Shown here: positions 60,554-64,000 of the stretch, in pieces | Position numbering within the stretch: position 1 is the stretch's first letter | How the letters are laid out: every line of letters starts with the position of its first letter | Source of the DNA: CAZYBO01 sp964645205 | GTDB lineage: Bacteria > Pseudomonadota > Alphaproteobacteria > Rickettsiales > SXRF01 | Direction: 5' to 3' | DNA length: 64,000 nt | Assembly: GCA_964645205.1 (NCBI GenBank) | Contig: CAZYBO010000003.1 | Coordinates: forward strand, 1 to 64,000 | Translations under genes and position numbers: made by a program | Notes under the pieces: model-generated | The model's database searches: none | The model's input: the letters and a program-made list of their open reading frames with translations, nothing else | Told to the model about the DNA's origin: nothing

Positions 60554-61377
60554 CAGATCGTTCCAAAACTTTTTACAAGGCTACCGCAAATCATATACCA
60601 CCCATCCACCAGCACGAAGAAGATGAGCTTGAACGGCAGCGAGATCATCACCGGCGGCAGCATCATCATACCCATGCCCATGAGGATGGAGGCGATCAGC
60701 ATGTCGATCACCACGAAAGGAATAAAAATCAGAAAGCCGATTTCAAACGAGCGCTTCAACTCGCTGATCATGAAGGCAGGCAGCAGGATGCGATAAGGCA
60801 TGTCTTCCGGCTCTTTGACTTCCAACCCCGGCGACATGTCCATGAACAACTTCACGTCTTTTTCGCGGGCATGCTTGAGCATGAACTCGTGGAACGGTTC
60901 GCCGATGCGCTCCAACGCCTGCTCCTCGGTGATGGTTTCCTCCAGCAGCGGCTTCACACCGTCGTTATAAGCCTTCTCGAAGGCAGGAGCCATGATGAAG
61001 GCGGTGAGGAACAGCGCAAGCGAAATCAGCACCTGATTGGGCGGTGTCTGCTGTAGGCCTATAGCGCTGCGCAAAAACGACAGCACGATGATGATGCGCA
61101 TGAATGAGGTCATCATGATTAGGATCGACGGTGCAAGCGTAATCACCGTCATGAACAGCACGAGTTGGATAAGCCTGCCGGCTGCCGTGCCGCTGCTGGT
61201 TTTTCCCAGATCGACCGACATGGACTGCGCGAGCGCGGGTTCAGAATAGAAAAAGAGCGCCAGTAATGCCGCTATTATTGTCATTCCTGCGAAAGCAGGA
61301 ATCTTAGATTTCAGCGCAGAGATGAGATTCCTGCTTTCGCAGGAATGACAAGGAATTGAGAGTGCTTCATGGGTCAT
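60553..61377 (-). CDS. fliP: Flagellar export gate protein FliP
   Basis: FliP forms the core of the export gate and is inserted with a cleaved signal peptide. The 274-aa product has the family core: FMTVITLAPSILIMMTSFMRIIIVLSFLRSAIGLQQTPPNQVLISLALFLTAFIM, the periplasmic loop, and LKRSFEIGFLIFIPFVVIDMLIASILMGMGMMMLPPVMISLPFKL. At the N terminus a palindromic repeat is translated as IPCHSCESRNLISALKSKIPAFAGMT between MTHEALS and the hydrophobic IIAALLALFFYSEPALAQS, so the signal peptide has an extended N-region. The ATG at 61377 is coupled to fliO (AAGGAA inside the fliO end); a start inside the repeat at MTIIAALLALFF would give a normal signal peptide. Confidence 0.95.
   Translation of the reverse strand: MTHEALSIPCHSCESRNLISALKSKIPAFAGMTIIAALLALFFYSEPALAQSMSVDLGKTSSGTAAGRLIQLVLFMTVITLAPSILIMMTSFMRIIIVLSFLRSAIGLQQTPPNQVLISLALFLTAFIMAPAFEKAYNDGVKPLLEETITEEQALERIGEPFHEFMLKHAREKDVKLFMDMSPGLEVKEPEDMPYRILLPAFMISELKRSFEIGFLIFIPFVVIDMLIASILMGMGMMMLPPVMISLPFKLIFFVLVDGWYMICGSLVKSFGTI
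61278..61351. repeat. 27-bp perfect inverted repeat in fliP 5' end
   Basis: Left arm 61278-61304 and right arm 61325-61351 are perfect reverse complements (TCATTCCTGCGAAAGCAGGA). It is the same element as 5647-5724 and lies within the fliP reading frame. Confidence 0.93.
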
Positions 61378-61383
61378 TGTACC

Positions 61384-61653
61384 CTATTCCTTCGTGATAT
61401 TCGATTCGATCACCAACTCGCGGCCGTCGGCGAGTAAAAGCAGGTGTTCCGTATTGTCGCGCCTGACCAACACCAGCCTGCGCTTGGGGTCGAGGGCGCG
61501 CATCTCAAGAATAGAAAGCCGCCCCTCGCCTTCCTTGGTGCCAAGCCAAGGATTGGATTTGCCGAAACGCCGGAGCAATGCGCCAAACACCCCAATCAGT
61601 CCGAGGATGAAAAGGGAGGCGAAAATGAACCGGGGAAAGTCGATGCTATCCAT
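61384..61653 (-). CDS. fliO: Flagellar biosynthesis protein FliO
   Basis: FliO helps FliP assemble. The 89-aa product has one transmembrane helix (FIFASLFILGLIGVFGALLRRF) and a cytoplasmic domain with LSILEMRALDPKRRLVLVRRDNTEHLLLLADGRELVIESNI, the FliO beta-strand pattern. The length is short but usual for alphaproteobacterial FliO. It lies 6 bp upstream of fliP. Confidence 0.88.
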   Translation of the reverse strand: MDSIDFPRFIFASLFILGLIGVFGALLRRFGKSNPWLGTKEGEGRLSILEMRALDPKRRLVLVRRDNTEHLLLLADGRELVIESNITKE

Positions 61654-61698
61654 GCCCCTGTCATAATGGATCGCGGGGCAAGCCGCAAGGGTTGTGGT

Positions 61699-62169
61699 TT
61701 AGTTCCTGCTGAATGGCTTGCCGGAAGAAACAGAACTTAGTAGCCTTTGAAACCTATTGCTATCCAAACCCACAATGGGTTTGGGCTTGGTTGGCTTCAT
61801 AGTTTCACGCAGGTGAGGCAACCATTCCGATTCGATTTTTTTAGACAGAGCTTCATAAAGCTCAACACTGCTGCGGCTTGGCATTAGGGAAAAAGCTGCA
61901 ACTGGCGTGAAGGTAATAACCTGTAATGGGCCATGTTCGGGGTATGTTTTGCTAAATGAATACTCACCTTTTACATTTTTGGCGTCCAGAAACCCTTTGG
62001 TGTATGCCATAAGCGTGTCGCCAATGTGAAATACCGCCTGATCGGACATCCCTTCAACAGAAAATTCCAAACGTGCCGGTTTGCCTGCTTCCACGACGCG
62101 CGATATGCGTATCCATGTTTCGCCGTCCAGCGTCATGCTTTTGGTTTGTATGTCTGTCTTTGTCTTCAT
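61699..62169 (-). CDS. Orphan hypothetical protein, 156 aa
   Basis: The protein is not recognised. The N-terminal two thirds are beta-rich (SMTLDGETWIRISRVVEAGKPARLEFSVEG; AVFHIGDTLMAYTKGFL) and the C-terminal third is helical and basic (ELYEALSKKIESEWLPHLRE). There is no signal peptide. The ATG at 62169 has AGGTG just upstream and lies 9 bp after a perfect TATAAT, so the message has almost no leader. Its promoter is the clearest copy of the Pho-box-like element. Confidence 0.7.
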   Translation of the reverse strand: MKTKTDIQTKSMTLDGETWIRISRVVEAGKPARLEFSVEGMSDQAVFHIGDTLMAYTKGFLDAKNVKGEYSFSKTYPEHGPLQVITFTPVAAFSLMPSRSSVELYEALSKKIESEWLPHLRETMKPTKPKPIVGLDSNRFQRLLSSVSSGKPFSRN

Positions 62170-62177
62170 AAGCACCT

Positions 62178-62222
62178 ATTATAACTGAAAATACCGTGCA
62201 GATAATGACGATTTCATGACAA
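62178..62222 (-). promoter_or_regulatory. Pho-box-like promoter of the 62169 gene (best copy)
   Basis: On the minus strand TTGTCATGAAATCGTCAT (62205-62222), 21 bp, then TATAAT (62178-62183). Both heptamers are intact (TTGTCAT, TCGTCAT, 11 bp apart), which makes it the model for the set. Confidence 0.7.
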
Positions 62223-62304
62223 TTATTGCCCCTTCACCCTGATCTCCCCATTGCTTTTCTTTGAAAAATCGGTAGATTAACGCCCCTTTGCAATGAGGAG
62301 TCGT

Positions 62305-63339
62305 ATGAGTTTCAAAGTAGCAGTAGTGGGCGCGACAGGCAATGTCGGCCGTAAGATTTTAGATATTCTCGCCGAGCGCGATTTCCCCGTGAGCGAAGTG
62401 GTCGCGCTGGCGTCGCGCGCGTCGGTGGGCAAACAGGTGAGCTTCGGTGAAGATAAGATTCTTACCGTGCAGGCGCTGGAAGATTACAATTTTTCTGATA
62501 CGGATATTGGCCTGTTCTCACCCGGCGCTTCCGTGTCGAAGGTGTTTGCGCCGAAAGCGGCGGCTGCGGGTTGTGTAGTCATCGACAACACCTCGCATTT
62601 CCGCATGATCGAAGGCATTCCGCTGGTGGTGCCGGAAGTGAACGGCCACATGCTCGCGGATTTCCGCAAAACCAATATTATCGCCAACCCTAACTGCTCC
62701 ACCATGCAGATGGTGGTGGCACTCAAGCCATTGCACGGCGCGGCGAAAATCAAGCGCGTGGTGGTGTCTACCTACCAGTCGGTGTCCGGCGCGGGCAAGG
62801 CGGGCATGGACGAGCTGTTCGAGCAGACGAAATCGGTCTATATGAACAACATCAAGGAAAATACGAAATTTACCAAGCGCATCGCTTTCAACGTCATCCC
62901 GCATATCGATGTGTTCATGGAAGACGGCTCGACGAAAGAAGAGTGGAAAATGGTACAGGAAACCAAGAAAATCCTCGATCCCAGCATCGAAGTGACCGCC
63001 ACCTGCGTGCGCGTGCCGGTGTTCGTCGGCCATTCGGAATCGGTAAATCTTGAATTTGAAAGCGCCATCAGCGTGGACGAAGCGCGTGAACTGCTTTCCG
63101 ACGCGGACGGTGTGATGATCTACGACGAACGCAAAGACGCAGGCTACTGCACCCCTATCGAATGCGCCGGGGAAGACGCGGTGTTCATCTCTCGCCTGCG
63201 CGCCGACCCTACCGTGAAGCACGGGCTCTCCATGTGGATCGTATCGGATAATCTACGCAAGGGCGCTGCACTCAACGCCGTGCAGATCGCCGAAGAGTTG
63301 ATAGAAAAATACGGATTAGCGCCGAAAAAATCGCACTAG
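62305..63339 (+). CDS. asd: Aspartate-semialdehyde dehydrogenase
   Basis: Asd makes aspartate semialdehyde for lysine, diaminopimelate, threonine and methionine. The 344-aa product has the NADP-binding start VAVVGATGNVGRKILDIL, the catalytic Cys in IIANPNCSTMQMVVAL, and the substrate residues in VVSTYQSVSGAGKAGMDEL and RVPVFVGHSESVNLEF. The ATG at 62305 (MSFKVAVVGA) follows GAGGAG by 4 bp; an ATG 12 bp upstream contains that site and is rejected. Confidence 0.96.
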   Translation: MSFKVAVVGATGNVGRKILDILAERDFPVSEVVALASRASVGKQVSFGEDKILTVQALEDYNFSDTDIGLFSPGASVSKVFAPKAAAAGCVVIDNTSHFRMIEGIPLVVPEVNGHMLADFRKTNIIANPNCSTMQMVVALKPLHGAAKIKRVVVSTYQSVSGAGKAGMDELFEQTKSVYMNNIKENTKFTKRIAFNVIPHIDVFMEDGSTKEEWKMVQETKKILDPSIEVTATCVRVPVFVGHSESVNLEFESAISVDEARELLSDADGVMIYDERKDAGYCTPIECAGEDAVFISRLRADPTVKHGLSMWIVSDNLRKGAALNAVQIAEELIEKYGLAPKKSH

Positions 63340-63348
63340 GATAGTATT

Positions 63349-63492
63349 CCCTCTCCCCTTGTGGGAGAGGGCGATTTTCCTTAGGCTTGGCAACGCCAAG
63401 TCTTAGGAAAATCAGGGTGAGGGGTACGCTTGCTTACTTAGTATGTGGAGCCAGCCCCCTCTCCCCTGCCCTCTCCCACAAGGGGAGAGGGA
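63349..63492. repeat. Composite CCCTCTCCCC palindromic element
   Basis: Outer arms CCCTCTCCCCTTGTGGGAG (63349-) and CTCCCACAAGGGGAGAGGG (to 63491) enclose an inner hairpin at 63373-63413 (GATTTTCCTTAGGCTTGGC / GCCAAGTCTTAGGAAAATC). A palindrome nested in a palindrome is seen. It fills the gap between the convergent asd and the last gene. Confidence 0.85.
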
Positions 63493-63499
63493 GAAGAAA

Positions 63500-64000
63500 T
63501 TAGGTGCGGAAGAGTGCGGTAGGCCCTGCAGGGCGGCGGCGTGTATCGGGGGGCAGTAATTCGCTACGAAGCACTTGGGCGAGCGTATCCTTATGCATCA
63601 AAAGGCCGGGCTCCAAAGGGGTTCTTTCTACGGTAAAATCCTGCCTCCCAAACGGGTGTATAGCATCCGGGTGATTGTGCGCGGAGAAAAGCATGCCTAA
63701 CTGCGTCATCTTAATCTTCCTCGCGTCCTCATCTTCAGGAAGCGGGATAAACACGAGATCGCCTATCCCAGGCTCTGCATTCGCAAGCGGGTGCATCAAC
63801 TGGTTGCGCAGCAGGCCAAGCTCAGCCTGAATCGCCTCCGCATATTGCTGTGCTGGCATCCACGACGGCGGCGCGAGAAGAGAAATGGTATCCAACGTAT
63901 CGTGATGGATGTAACTGAGCGTATGTGAAAGTTCCGGGTCTTTTCTCCCCAACACTTCACTGGCGGCTACCGCTATGAATTCCTTGATCGCTGCTGTCTG
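63500..64000 (-). CDS. Orphan hypothetical protein, 5' end beyond window
   Basis: The frame is open from the stop at 63500 to the window edge (166 codons visible); a GTG at 63955 could be a start, but the frame continues upstream without a stop, so the true N terminus may lie to the right. The visible part has HTLSYIHHDTLDTISLLAPPSWMPAQQYAEAIQAELGLLRNQL and a beta-rich region (GDLVFIPLPEDEDARK), then a basic, proline-rich tail (PPDTRRRPAGPTALFRT). The family is not recognised. It belongs by type to the orphan genes of this window. Confidence 0.6.
   Translation of the reverse strand, partial: QTAAIKEFIAVAASEVLGRKDPELSHTLSYIHHDTLDTISLLAPPSWMPAQQYAEAIQAELGLLRNQLMHPLANAEPGIGDLVFIPLPEDEDARKIKMTQLGMLFSAHNHPDAIHPFGRQDFTVERTPLEPGLLMHKDTLAQVLRSELLPPDTRRRPAGPTALFRT

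Noticed and set aside
10915..62222. The shared promoter element as CtrA boxes
   Set aside because: CtrA sites are TTAA-N7-TTAA; the element has TGTCAT/TCTTCAT heptamers at an 11-bp period, which fits PhoB/OmpR-type binding better.

Overview
The window is a chromosomal stretch of an alphaproteobacterium. The evidence is the 5' end of a 16S rRNA gene on the minus strand at the left edge (with the usual alphaproteobacterial leader and a TTGACA/CATAAC promoter), a FlbD-type flagellar regulator, a DUF2336 protein, heme A synthase next to a class I 5-aminolevulinate synthase, and an alphaproteobacterial-style ParE, FliF and FlhA. There is no prophage, IS transposase, CRISPR array or plasmid backbone; the only mobile-looking DNA is several families of short palindromic repeats. 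I cannot name the genus.

Layout. 1-800: 16S rRNA 5' end and its leader/promoter. 0.8-11 kb: small orphan gene, glycosyltransferase-recG, PAS/degenerate-GGDEF gene divergent from sdhE, mfd, and a three-gene operon of unknown proteins. 11-17.8 kb: parE, an orphan gene, a sugar-phosphate nucleotidyltransferase, a DUF1648-like membrane protein, an M17 aminopeptidase, a MarR-like regulator and a GYF_2 membrane protein. 17.9-29.1 kb: a flagellar operon fliF-fliG-fliH-fliN-flbD-flhA-flhF-flhG-fliK-like; fliO-fliP lie apart at 60.5-61.7 kb with two small envelope genes. 29.2-31 kb: a curlin-repeat secreted protein. 31.2-34.8 kb: polyprenyl diphosphate synthase, an unknown helical protein, a NodU/TobZ-type carbamoyltransferase and a tiny DUF5989 membrane protein. 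tRNA-Pro(CGG) follows. 35-39.7 kb: orphan genes, a heme-copper-oxidase-like membrane protein, ctaA and hemA. 39.7-42 kb: two paralogous orphan proteins flanking a DUF2336 protein. 42-63 kb: housekeeping genes anmK, tyrS, an AsmA/DUF3971 giant, glnE, bcp, uvrD/pcrA, an isoprenylcysteine-methyltransferase-like protein, comEC, gltX, def-fmt-truA and asd. An orphan gene runs off the right edge.

Two signals stand out. First, at least six, probably eight, of the small orphan transcription units share one promoter design: an 11-bp-period direct repeat resembling a Pho box (best copy TTGTCATGAAATCGTCAT) placed 21-23 bp upstream of a good -10 hexamer. The genes share no recognisable family apart from one paralogous pair, so this looks like an undescribed regulon of orphan proteins controlled by a PhoB/OmpR-type response regulator. 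Second, palindromic repeats have gone into conserved genes in frame: two in mfd, one in recG, one in the FliP signal peptide region and one at the SdhE C terminus. This recalls the protein-coding palindromic elements of Rickettsia.
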